Shown: one piece after another, positions 1 through 10,300 of the stretch | Layout: each line of letters opens with the position of its first letter | How positions within the stretch are numbered: the stretch's first letter is position 1 | Assembly: GCA_907165135.1 (NCBI GenBank) | Contig: OU015566.1 | Location: 4,590,501-4,654,500, forward strand | DNA: 64,000 nucleotides | Direction: 5' to 3' | Source: Oikopleura dioica | Lineage: Eukaryota > Chordata > Appendicularia > Copelata > Oikopleuridae | Made by a program: the position numbers and the translations under genes | The notes under the pieces: model-generated | What the model saw: only the letters and a program-made list of their open reading frames with translations | What the model was told of the DNA's origin: nothing | The model's database searches: none

Positions 1-90
1 AATTTTCACCCTGCGAGAATCAACATCTGCTTTTTGACATCATTAAAGATGGGAATTTACACAGAGCAGAAAAAGAGATTGACACTGTAT

Positions 91-210
91 TTACTCAACG
101 CTGCTATAATCGAGGTCATCCATGTTGTCATCGGCACAGTATTCATCGCAGTCGTTCCCGCAGTCGTCATTGTCCTCAGATTCTTCGCAGTCGCCTTCAA
201 GAAAGGCCAT
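91..210 (-). CDS. very small acidic ORF, unknown
   Basis: A 39-codon minus-strand reading frame that is rich in Asp, Glu and Cys and starts MAFLEGDCEE. It lies just downstream of the acidic gene ending at 226 and has the same composition. It could be an alternative last exon of that gene or a separate short gene. No family is recognised, and small acidic ORFs can arise by chance from CTT/GTC-rich DNA, so confidence is low. Confidence 0.22.
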   Translation of the reverse strand: MAFLEGDCEESEDNDDCGNDCDEYCADDNMDDLDYSSVE

Positions 211-225
211 TTGTTGCTCCAAATC

Positions 226-1534
226 TTAAAAGTTCACCGACAAGTCTCGAGAAAACAAACCTTGTAAATAAGCAATTTCATCTCTTGTCAAAGCGAATTC
301 AATTTCACTCTCGTCTTCTGAGCCACCGCTGCACTCTTCGATATCAATGCTGATTCGCTCGTAACATTGGAACATTCCATTTATCTGCCGCTCTGCTTCT
401 TCAATTTCTTCGTCCTCAAAATCACCAAGATCCTCTTCGTCTTCGTCATCGTCTCCTCCATCGTCGTCATCGTCGAAGTCGTCAACGTCGTTTGCTTGAT
501 CGAGCTCAGCTGTAACATCTGAATGAGAAAAAAAATGAAAGACAAAATCTTCAAAAATATTTTCTTCCAAGAAATTTTTTTCCCATTTGTTCTACAAATT
601 TTCCGTCTTCAATCATTTTATTGAAGACAACCAGGACAAAGAAGCTACCGAAAATTTTAATAAGAAGATTACCGAGTATGTTTTCGCCAAATTGAAAACC
701 TTGACCGGCATCGATCGAAATCACACCAAAATTTTTCTCTGATGATTTATTCGAAAATCGATTATCATATTCTTTGAATAAAAATTACCTGCATCATCAC
801 CATTTGGAGATCCGCCATCATCATCATCATCAGAAGAGCTTCCATCGTCCTAGAAAAGCCTGAACAAAAAACCGTCAATGAAGTACCTCTTCCTCGTCAT
901 CGTCATTACGGAGCTCCGGAACCTGTGTCCAAACCCTGAGTAAGGGCGTGAAAAACGAAGCCGCAATGATGAAAACGGCTACTTTGGAGAAGCGGAGTTT
1001 AGTTTAGTTTAGTTTACTGAAAACTAAACCGCAACCTTTCTCTCGCCTAAGGGCTGGGCTCGGCAACCTGTGTAGAAAACCTGAGTCAGGGTCTGAAAGA
1101 ACTAAAATGAGAGCGGCGCAGCGGCTTTTTAAAAACGAAGCCGCTGCGCGGCTTCGGGAATACTACCAATAAAATCTATAAATAATTCTAGCGAAGCCGC
1201 TTCGCGGCTTCGTTTTCAAAAGCCGCTGCGCGGCTTTTCATTAAAGTTCTTTCAGACCCTGATTCAGGTTTTCTCCACAGTTTGCCGAGCCAAGCCTCAG
1301 GGTTCTCAGACCCTGACTCAGGCTAAGATACAGGTTCTTGAACTCATCGTCGTTATCCCGATCTTTCTTCATGAAAAGAACTTCCTCTTCATCAGAAAAC
1401 TCTTTTTCTCGACAAAATCTCTGCATATGAATCATATCTTCATAACTCTGCTCCGAGGGCGTCCTATATCGACAGAGAAAAAATACTTGAGACTGATGAA
1501 AATTTCGCCAAAGCATTTTTTCAGTTTCATTCAA
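226..1534 (-). CDS. acidic protein of unknown function, multi-exon (5' part uncertain)
   Basis: Three consecutive minus-strand segments read as one strongly acidic protein. A segment ending at 887 has a GTAC donor. A 61-nt exon follows at 849-789 with AG acceptor and GTAA donor, and the last exon is 518-226. The phase fits across the 789/518 junction, where a split Asp codon is restored. The last exon has long Asp/Glu runs and a short Cys-containing C-terminal part, with no domain I recognise. A possible 5' exon at 1534-1241 starts MNETEKMLWRN, but a repeat element (1051-1297) separates it from the rest and I could not fix the junction. Acidic low-complexity proteins are common in nuclei, but no function is claimed. 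Confidence 0.4.
1051..1297. repeat. inverted-repeat element with nested GC-rich palindromes
   Basis: The left arm (about 1056-1105, starting GGCTCGGCAACCTGTG) returns as an inverted copy at about 1250-1297. Between them are several copies of the palindromic core AAGCCGCTTCGCGGCTT and its variants. The same arms occur in pieces near 30715-30750 and 37355-37440, so this is a dispersed family. It has MITE-like architecture and no coding capacity. Confidence 0.75.
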
Positions 1535-3272
1535 TTTCGAGGGCTAAAATGGCGAGTTTCATTTCCAAATCTTGGACAATGCAATTTTCAATTTTCCAAA
1601 GAATGGATAAACGCACGGATTATTTTTAAAACGACTGTATTTTCTTCAGCAGAAACGAGGCGGCCTCTTCTAAAGCGGTATTCGTAAGTCAGGGGCGTTG
1701 TGGAGAGATAAGAAGAGGAAAATTATGTTATCTAAGCACCAAAGCGTATTCTGTTTGCGAAAATGTCTTATCGCGTTTCCGCTTTTAATTTTGACGAGCA
1801 CTCGTTTGAGTATAACTTTCAAGGAAATATGATGTGGATGGCTTTAGGGGTATTTTTATCAAAAAGTATCAATGACTGCAGATTTCCTTTTTTTATCGCA
1901 GTGACACCCTTATTCTAATTTTGTTGTTTGATTTTTCTTTGAAATAATTGACTAAAAACTTTTTAATTTTACAGAAATTTGACAGAATTCCAAATCATAA
2001 ATTTTTTCTTATCGTAGTGACACCCTTATTCTCGTGATGGTGGCATCTCGCGACAAAACTCAACAAATCAAATCAAGACAACAAGTTTTTACTAAAATTT
2101 GACCAAGATTTTGGTCAATTTTGTCACAATTTTTGTCGATTTGTGCCATCATTTCGATAATAAGGGTGTCACTACGATAAGAGAAGAAAATTTAAATGAT
2201 TAGGAATATTCTGCCAATTCCTAATCATTTTTAAATTCTGTCAAATTCGAGAGTTTTTATTCAATTATCCAATTATTTCTAAGAAAAATTGAACAAGAAA
2301 GTTCTTTGGCGCTTTTTTGAGAAGATTAAAGATCGTGTCATAATCTGGCGATTACACAGGTCGAACATTTTTCGCGAGGACGCGCTTCGAATCCCTCTTA
2401 ATTCCTCCTGGCATTAACCTCTTTCTAGGATCTAAAATATTTACGGTTCGCCTTTACGTAATCGTGATTTCGCGGCTTCTCGATTTCGGGAAAAGGCCTT
2501 TTCTTGACGATTTTTTCTAAAAAACGCTTCGTAAAAAATGGAGAAGATCTTCTTGAGCCGAGATGATCTGTCGGATGATCCGGTTCCGACAGTTATCTGA
2601 GACCTGGGCGCGTCATTCAGCAGAGGTCGTCTTCCGGAATGCGTTTCGGAAAGAGACACTTCGTCCCGCTCCTTCACATCAAGAACGGCGGCATCCAGGG
2701 AAGAGTGACAACACTTCTTCTCGTTTTAGAAATGATTATATAAAGTTAAAGTTAAGGGTATAGTAATCGCTCAGGCCTACTTTGAGCTTGAATTCCTCTG
2801 CACTTGTAAATAGTGAGAATGTCCTTCAGTGTTAGAATTTAAGATCTATCTTAGATCTTACTATTGACAAGAGCTTTTTAAAAATTCCTTCACTTTTGCC
2901 ACGTGAGGACCCCTCAAAATTGGCATCTCGGCCAAAATAGGCTATATAAACGGCCGAATTCCTCGAAATTTTACAATAAGGTCTAGAATCTTTTTAAGTG
3001 GATTATGTAGGTCAGACCCTTATCTTAAAATTGACAAGAGCTTTTTCAATTATTATTTTTTTAATTTAAAATTTCTTCTTATAAAAATTTAAAAGTTAAA
3101 ATGAGAACTCTTCGAACTTTCAAGCCGCAATATTTGAAAAATTAAATAATGAATGGATGGAAAATAAAAGTTCTTGAAGAATGAACTTGATTTGGCGAAA
3201 ATGGCAAAAATGTTGAGTCACTTATTCTAAAGAGGAACCCCTTCAAATCACGTGAACCCAGTAATGACGAAT
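1535..3272. other. intergenic stretch without supported gene
   Basis: Apart from the MITE at 2008-2181, I see AT-rich DNA with simple motif reuse (for example GTCTAGAATC-type and TTGACAAGAGC words near 2870 and 3030) and no reading frame with codon bias, splice context or family similarity. Confidence 0.5.
2008..2181. mobile_element. MITE, family with CTTATCGTAGTGACACCC ends
   Basis: A 174-bp element whose ends are inverted copies of CTTATCGTAGTGACACCC. A half-copy of the same end lies upstream near 1897. The end motif GTGACACCCTTA recurs at about 10210, 10340, 10470, 20000, 22005 and 31060, so the family is abundant here. No ORF is present. Confidence 0.75.
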
Positions 3273-3846
3273 TTCAATAAGGATTTCTGAGTGAAATCCT
3301 TACCCCCTTTTTATTGGCTCATCTGAAAAAGCGTAAAAATTACCCTAGTTGAGTCGGAAAGATTGGCGAATTTTCGAACTTATGACGTCATAGCACGTGA
3401 CGGAAGTTACGAAAGTACCAAACTTTGGACGCTTACCATTTTCATGTCGCTTGAGCTATCATGACATGCAATACATGAAAATGATCGTCTGATCGAGATC
3501 TTGGTGTGCATTTAGGTTTCATCCCTCGAAAAAATCTCATCCCTTTTATGAAAATCAGGTACTAGTGATAAAGGGTTGAAAAAATTTTGAAGGGATGAAA
3601 CCTAGATGCACGCATAGCTCTCGTCGCGACAATCATTTTCCACTATCACATGCCCTGATAGCTAAAGTGGATCGAAAATGCGGAGCGTCCAAAGTTTTGG
3701 TACTTTTGGAACTTTGGTCACGTACCATGACGTCATTTCGAGGGAAATTTCATCCTTTTTTGGGCGAATCTAAGATAACTTTTAACGCTCTTTCCAATGA
3801 GCCAATAAAAAGGGGGTAAGGTTTTCACTCAGAAATCCTTATTGAA
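3273..3846. mobile_element. 574-bp imperfect inverted-repeat element
   Basis: The left end reads TTCAATAAGGATTTCTGAG and the right end is its inverted copy. Both arms continue imperfectly inward; for example GGGGGTAAGG/CCTTACCCCC, CCAATAAAAAGG and the GACGTCA box recur on both sides. The centre has a short unpaired spacer. The whole unit could fold into a hairpin of more than 200 bp. It is a non-autonomous DNA-transposon type. Confidence 0.75.
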
Positions 3847-4789
3847 AAGTTATGTGTTTGTGGTGGCTTAGAGAGGATGCTTTATTCGCCAGCTTTGAAT
3901 AACTTTTGAGTGCCTCTGCGTGTGCTGCTCTTGAAATTTGAATTTCAACGCACACGTTTTTCATTTCAAAAAATGAAGTGGAAAATGAGCACAATTGCCA
4001 ATTCGTGGTCGATTTGTCATTTTACCTTTTGAAAGAAGCAAAATTGCAATTAGAAACTTCCTAGCTGAGAAACACCGCGGACAGTTTGATTTTGCTAAGC
4101 TGACGCGGCACCACGCAGATTGCAGAAAATTTTGCGTTTTGCAAATTTTATTAAATTTGAAGAGCAGTTATGCATATTTTGCAAAAACGAATTATGGAAT
4201 GAAAATGAAAAACGAAATTGATTTTCATTTTTCCCATTTTCGATATTTTCGAGAGGAAAAAATTGAGCCTTAATTTCGGGTCATAAAGAAAGAGCGCCCT
4301 CTGAGTCTTTCATGAACATGGCAAAACCAGCATTTACCGAATTTTGCGGTTGTTAATTAAAGTGCCCCTGACGCGCCCCACAAACATCAAGAGTATGCTC
4401 GCAAGGTGCTTCTATGAATTCGAAATGAGCCATTTTTTTGTGCTGTCACTCTCGCCCTTCCAATTACGAAGAGGAATTTTGCTTGCGAAAATAATCGCCA
4501 CTGTGGTTGGGGCGAAGCGATTTGGGATTTTTGGCGACGTTGATTTGTGTTTTTTTCTAAAAAGGGGCGCTAGAAAGAATTGTCAAAAACTTTCATCGGT
4601 ATCCTCTTCGGCCTGGGGTCGGCGCCGACCACCCTTTTTCGCTTTCAGATTGCCGAGTTCAGCTTTTTTATTTCCGCTAATTTTTATTTCCTCTCTCTAG
4701 ACTCAGGAATCCTCCATTTGCCTCTAGCCAAATTCAATATTGACTCTTTTTGCAAAGCCTCAAACAAGTTCAGAATCTGCCTAGAGAAA
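3847..4789. other. stretch upstream of the nucleoside hydrolase, nothing supported
   Basis: No convincing gene is seen. An open frame runs into the nucleoside hydrolase start from about 4580 but shows no conserved N-terminal residues, so the Met at 4790 is preferred. Confidence 0.4.
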
Positions 4790-6039
4790 ATGCGAAAAGT
4801 GCTCGTCGATTGTGATCCCGGAGTTGATGACATCTGCGCGTTGCAATTTCTTTTCAATAGAAAGGATGTCGAAGTCGTGGCAATTACAGTTGTTCATGGA
4901 AATTGCGCTGCTTCAATTGGCGCGAAAAATGCTCTCAAACTTCTTACATTAAATAATTTGCAGGTAAACCCCAAAATCACGGCCTATTCGGGGATGTTGT
5001 CTTGAACCGACAAAAAAAATTCGACAAATTTTGCGTGGGCGGCTTCTTGGCTGCTGATTGGCGGGTTTGCCGAATCCAGGCTTCTAATTGGTTGAAAATT
5101 TCCACGTAAATTTTGTCGGTTTCAGACACCTCCCCCTTTTCGGCCTTTTTTCGATTCGAAAGCAAGAATTTTCAGGAAAAATTCCAGTTTTTGTCGGATC
5201 CGACGCTGTTTTGGTCGCTGAGAATCAAGATTGGAAGAAAACTCCTTTCCACGGGAAAAACGGGCTTTGCGACGTGACCGAAAACGATGTCGAAATCGAC
5301 GAATCCCTCATCAAGCCAAACGCCGTCCAGGGCATTTGTGACCTTTCCGCCGAATTCGAGGGCGAATTGGAAGTTCTAGCGATTGGGCCATTGACGAATC
5401 TGGCCCTTGCAATGACGCTCGATACAAATGTCGCGAAAAAGTGGAAGTCGTTGACGATTATGGGAGGAACGAGCTGGGGAAGTGGAAATACTACCGCCGC
5501 GGCCGAGTTTAATTTCTACCACGATCCAGAGGCGGCTGCTTCTGTTTTTGCGAAGATGCCGGCTTTGCTGGTTCCGAAAATCGTGACTTGGGAAACGACG
5601 CTCAAGGGACAATTTCTCGGGGAAAAGATCAATTTTCATCCTGACCAAAAAACGACAAAGGTGATTTTTCTTTTCGAAAACTCTTTCCTAATTTTTTCTA
5701 GGGAAAGTGGCTCTGGGAGCGCTGCAAAAAGATGGGGATCTTTTCAAAACCTCTTTTACCAACTTTTGCATTTGCGATTTCGCCGCCGCCGCAGTATTAG
5801 TCAACGAAAAAGTCATCAAGGCTTCAAGAATCGCCCCTGTTGCTGTTGCTACCCAGTTTGGCATTGCCCGAGGCGCGATGATCATCGACAACCGACCGGT
5901 GGAGGCGCAAGGGGTGCAAACTTCCAATGCTGGTTTTTCGAAAGCGATGATTATTGATGAAATCGATATGCAATTGGTTCATGAGATGGAGGGTGTAAAA
6001 TTGGAGATGAAAAAGTCTGCTAGACAAACTGTCTACTAG
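4790..6039 (+). CDS. inosine-uridine-type nucleoside hydrolase
   Basis: The protein would hydrolyse the N-glycosidic bond of ribonucleosides in purine/pyrimidine salvage. Exon 1 (4790-4963) begins with the family Ca2+/ribose site DCDPGVDD a few residues from the start Met, which decides the start. Exon 2 (from about 5160 to 5659) carries KIPVFVGSDA, the FHGKNGLCDV region, IGPLTNLALA and GNTTAAAEFNFYHDPEAA, all classical nucleoside hydrolase blocks. Exon 3 (from 5702) carries the C-terminal ARGAMIID-type motif and ends at 6039. In the C-terminal pocket the usual His-Asp pair reads Cys-Asp (ICDFAAAA), a change that may affect leaving-group activation. Intron 1 contains a MITE copy, and its exact 3' junction is unclear: the obvious CAG acceptor at 5175 does not keep frame with exon 1. 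Confidence 0.85.
5000..5128. mobile_element. MITE copy inside intron 1 of the nucleoside hydrolase
   Basis: The ends read TCTTGAACCGACAAAAA and TTTTGTCGGTTTCAGA as inverted copies. The internal GGCGGCTTCTTGGCTGCTGATTGG is shared with the copies at 12118-12268 and, inverted and diverged, 14234-14375. All three lie in or near introns. Confidence 0.7.
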
Positions 6040-6121
6040 ACATTTTCTGTTCACGCTTCTCAAATAAACAAATAATTCATGTTGAACGCCCTTTGAGAAT
6101 TTAGATGACAAATTTTCTTGA

Positions 6122-7246
6122 CATTTTGATAAATAGTTTTTGTTGACAATGTCGACATTTTTTTCTTTGTCGGCACTTTGTCTAAATATCGACATTTTGT
6201 TGACAAATTTTACTGACAATTCTCGTTGACATTTTTGCTGACATTTTTCATTTGACATTTTCTGTTGACTATTTTCTTAAATATATTTTTCTAATATTCA
6301 TTTCTTAAAATCTGCTTTTGTTGACAATGTCGACATTTATATTTTTTGTTAGCAAATTGCATCATTCATAATTTATACCAGACAGTTTCTTGGGCCTTTA
6401 TCAAAAACATGAAAAAATTGTCTGAATTCTCAATTTTGATTATTTAATTTTTACAGTTGAATGTATATTTGTACAGATGGAGGAAACCGTTCTCAACTCT
6501 CCGAGGAGTCCTTCCTCACGATCGAATTTCCACTGTCTTTGGACGCGCTCGAATTCGACAAATCCTCACTTGAGTCGCGCTGCTTGATCTGCCGTGTTCC
6601 ATAAGTTTCGCAATAATCGCGAAATGCCGCTTCTTGCTTCAAAATCGATGAAACGCGAAACTGTACCAAATCGTCAGTAAGCCGAAAAGAATCAGGAGAA
6701 ACGCTCATTTTGGGTTGGAAAAGTAGCGAAAAAGGAGCTTAAAAATTTCACGTTTTTTGACCTCAAGACTGGCTTCTCCGACCGCGAAAAAGAAACAGAG
6801 TCGATTTTGAACTCCGCCAAGAAAGAAAAATAGAAGAAATGGAAAAGAATGACAAGTTCCGATTGCGGTGGAATGAGGCACGTGACGGTTAGAAAACGGA
6901 CGGAAATAATTTTTAAGCCGCGGTATTTCATCTTAATGTATTATTTGAAATAGCTTTCTTTTTCCAAACAACGATTAACACGTGACTACAAATTCGACAA
7001 TTGGACTTGCTATCGACAATTTTTGACGAAAAACACGGATTGTTGTCAATATTTTCTATTGTCAATATAAACATTTTCAATCGACAATGTCGACATATTT
7101 TGTTGACAATGCCGACATTTTGTGTAGACGATGTCGACATTTTTTGTTGATGATGTCGACATTTTCTGTTGTCAATGTCGACATTTTTGTTGACAATGCC
7201 GACATTTTTGTTGACAATGTCGACATTTTCTGTTGACAATGTCGAG
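6122..7246. repeat. dispersed and tandem TTGACAATGTCGACATTT repeats
   Basis: The 20-22 bp unit TGTTGACAATGTCGACATTT is repeated about eight times in tandem at 7078-7246, with looser copies at 6122-6330. Each unit contains the SalI-like palindrome GTCGAC. The two clusters flank the small gene at 6493-6708. Confidence 0.7.
6493..6708 (-). CDS. small Ser-rich protein, unknown (or C-terminal exon of the neighbouring tetraspanin)
   Basis: A 71-codon minus-strand frame starts MSVSPDSFRL and ends in a Ser/Asp/Lys-rich tail. The composition (Ser-Ser-Glu-Asp and Lys-Asp-Ser repeats) suggests a phosphorylatable cytoplasmic tail. It lies downstream of the last recognised tetraspanin exon on the same strand. 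It could be that gene's cytoplasmic tail or an independent small gene. No family is recognised. Confidence 0.35.
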   Translation of the reverse strand: MSVSPDSFRLTDDLVQFRVSSILKQEAAFRDYCETYGTRQIKQRDSSEDLSNSSASKDSGNSIVRKDSSES

Positions 7247-7394
7247 ATTTTCCGAATTTGTCGTTTTTCTCTGCAGTTTTGTCAGCATTGTTTTTTCGAC
7301 ATTTTCACGTAACAATCTCACGTGACAAAAACTCTTTTCCAACCCCATTCCTGAAGCAAATATAAACGGCAAGAGAAAGTCGCTCCTTTGCCTG

Positions 7395-10300
7395 ATAAAA
7401 TCTACAAAAGTAGGAAGACATCCCACCGCGTGCATTCGCCGCCCCACCCTTCCAGATCGTTCTTCAAGAGCCAAACACACGTGCTGCTCAAAATAGCCTT
7501 CTTGGCCCACGTCAGCTTCGTTCAGGCAACACGAGTCGGGGTAAATTGGATTCGCGAAGTATCCTTTTGGCGAAGCTGCAAAATTAATTTAAAATTAACG
7601 AAATTTTTCTATGAAAAATTGAACTTTCAAAAGCCATCTTATTCGAAAAATAATTTCGAGCTCGAAAATTTTCGATTTTTCTTTTGAAAAAATTTTTTCG
7701 AAAATTTTCGATTTTTTTGAAAAATAAATTTTCTCGAAAATTTTCAATATTTCTTGAAAAATTAATTTTCCCGAAAATTTTCGCAAATTTTATTATTTTG
7801 AATTTGTCTGTCTAAGCAAAAACGATTCAAATCCTCTGACTCGAAAGCTGGATTTATTCGTTGGCGATAAGGCCTTCTGCATAAAAAAGAAGCAGTGGGC
7901 GTTATCTGTTACCTCAGCTGGGACGCGCTCCCAAGTCCAATCCTGATGATCCACCACGCCGCAGCAGCTCAGCTCGTTTTGAAGAATGTCTTGAAAGAAA
8001 ACGAAGTTACGAGAATTCATCATGATCTGTCAATTTTAGAAGAAGCCCTCTTTATTCTTAAATTAAGCAAGGGCACTTGAAAAAGAACGTCCGTGTCGTA
8101 GAACGTCTCGAGAGAAAGGGAGAGTGAGACAAATTGGATGGCAGAAACAAGAGTACGCTTCCGCCCTTTTGAATAACATAACCGGTCGGCGAGACATGGA
8201 AACGTAATCGACCTTCCAAAGCGAAAGATGATGAAACTAGAGAAAAATTTAAAGGGCCAAAACTCTCTCCAAAAGCCGCGTAGCGGTTCAAAATACGCTT
8301 TTGGCGTTATCGAAGGTAGTACCCTTAAGATGTTTCAAGACTTATCACGAATAGCCGCGTAGCGGCTTTTAAATCGAAGCCGCGAAGCGGCTTCGCCAGA
8401 TTATCAAAGGTAGCTATCTTTTGACTCTGGCGAAGCCGCTTCGCGGCTTCGTTTTTAAAAGCCGCTACGCGGCTTTTCGTGATAAGTCTTGAAACATCTT
8501 AAGGGTACTACCTTCGATAACGCCAAAAGCGTATTTCTGCTTTGAATTTTTCGTCTTTTTAAAGCAAAAATTGAAGGTGTACAAACTTATCTCCAAAAAC
8601 GTGACGGGTTAAATATTAGTGCCAAGCGACAAGTACGGGTTAATCGTAGAAATACGAGTGCCAGTCCGACGTGTGAATAGCATGTCAGACCTGTCTTTTC
8701 GCGTGTCTTTTCGTCCCTTAGACGCTTTACAAATATTTTGGCAGCCGAAAATTGGGCAATTTTAAATTCTAACGAAGCGTCTTTTTCTTACCAAAAGTAT
8801 GAATCTTCGAATGCGGCTCGTAGGTCGCCATGATCTTCCTGAAAATTTTGTGAAGATCTGCGATGTCTTCTTTTGTCTCCGGCGCGCTTTTGATCAAGAT
8901 GTTCCTGGTGACGGATTGCACCACTCCAGCGAATAGAAGAACGACTCCTTCGGCGACTAAAAGGGAGAATTGCAATTATGGACACTTAGTATCTAATTCA
9001 AAATTGTTTTGACATAACTAGGAGTTATTAATAGAGACGTTGTCATTTTCCGAAAGAAGGAGAGGAAAATAGAACGTGGCTATTGATTGTTATCGCGATG
9101 TTTTTGTACGTGTTGATGAAGGCTATTTTGGGTATAAAGAGGATTTATGTTTGAGGAGCCTTAGGCTGATAGTATCAGCCGATAAGATACAATATACAAT
9201 TCTTGATTTTCTTATCAGCAGATATTTACATACAGTACTTTTAGAAAACAGTATATCTACAGCCGTAAACATCCAAAAAATCGACAAAAATACGATAATT
9301 TTGTCAAAAATGAAGATTAAAAAAAGGCCAATCAGATTGCCTTATTCGACTGAAAGGCAAATCAGATTGCGTTATTCGGCTAGGGGCCAATCAGATTGCC
9401 ATATTTGGCTGAGAGGCCAATCAGAGTGCCTTATTCGGCAGAAAGGCCAATCAGATTGCCTACTTCGGCTGAAGGGCCAATCAAATTGAAGAAACATAAA
9501 AATTCGAGTTTTGCTTTTTAGATGAATATTTTTTGTCGAAAAATCGACAATTTTGAGAGAAAAAAAAATTTTGACCCAAAAGCTCTGTTATGTACTGTAA
9601 ATTGCTCTTTGTTCAAAACAACGAAAAAAGTATTCGCTCGTTTGTCCCGAGCGCGACCTACAAATTGCGACGACGTTTTCCCGCGCCATGCCGAGCACTC
9701 CAATGCCGAACGAAATGAGCAGCAGAAATCCCGAAACAATCCACAAAATCGGCGTCGTGAAGAAAATCAAGTCCAAATATTCGTGGCTGAATAAAAAGAA
9801 TTGAGCTGTTGTTTCAATTTTCAATAAATGACAGAACGATTAATCTGATAAAAATATCGTCGCGTCTTTTTTGATAAGCGCGTTGCCGTGAACGAAAATT
9901 TGTCGGAATAAATCAATGATTCTGAATCATTGATTCAATTTTTATGTCGATTTAGAGAAAAAAATCTGAGTAATTTCGGAAAGAGCACTTGAAAGTGGCA
10001 ATTTCGCCGTGGACCGGAAGCTTCTTACGATCTCTCCGGACGAGATTTGGCAGTCTTCCTAGCATTCCTGACATTTTCTTATCAAATGGATGGAATTTCC
10101 TTCATTTGCGATTTTTGCAAAATTTTAATTTAGTCAAAAATGGGGTGATAAAATTTAATTAAGAAATTTTTCATATAATAATTTTTAAACCGTTATTTCT
10201 AAAAATATCATAGCGACACCCTTATTTTTTCAAGTCAAAAGAAGGGCTGCACCCTTATCTTTCGTGGAAAGATAATTTTGGCTGAATAATTAAGGGTGTC

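Noticed and set aside
995..1020. Telomere-like TTTAG repeat
   Set aside because: Only about four units, not a known telomere repeat register, and embedded in ordinary sequence.
8058..8291. Minus-strand frame 77 codons near the tetraspanin exon 4
   Set aside because: It runs into the foldback element at 8293 and does not continue the tetraspanin pattern.
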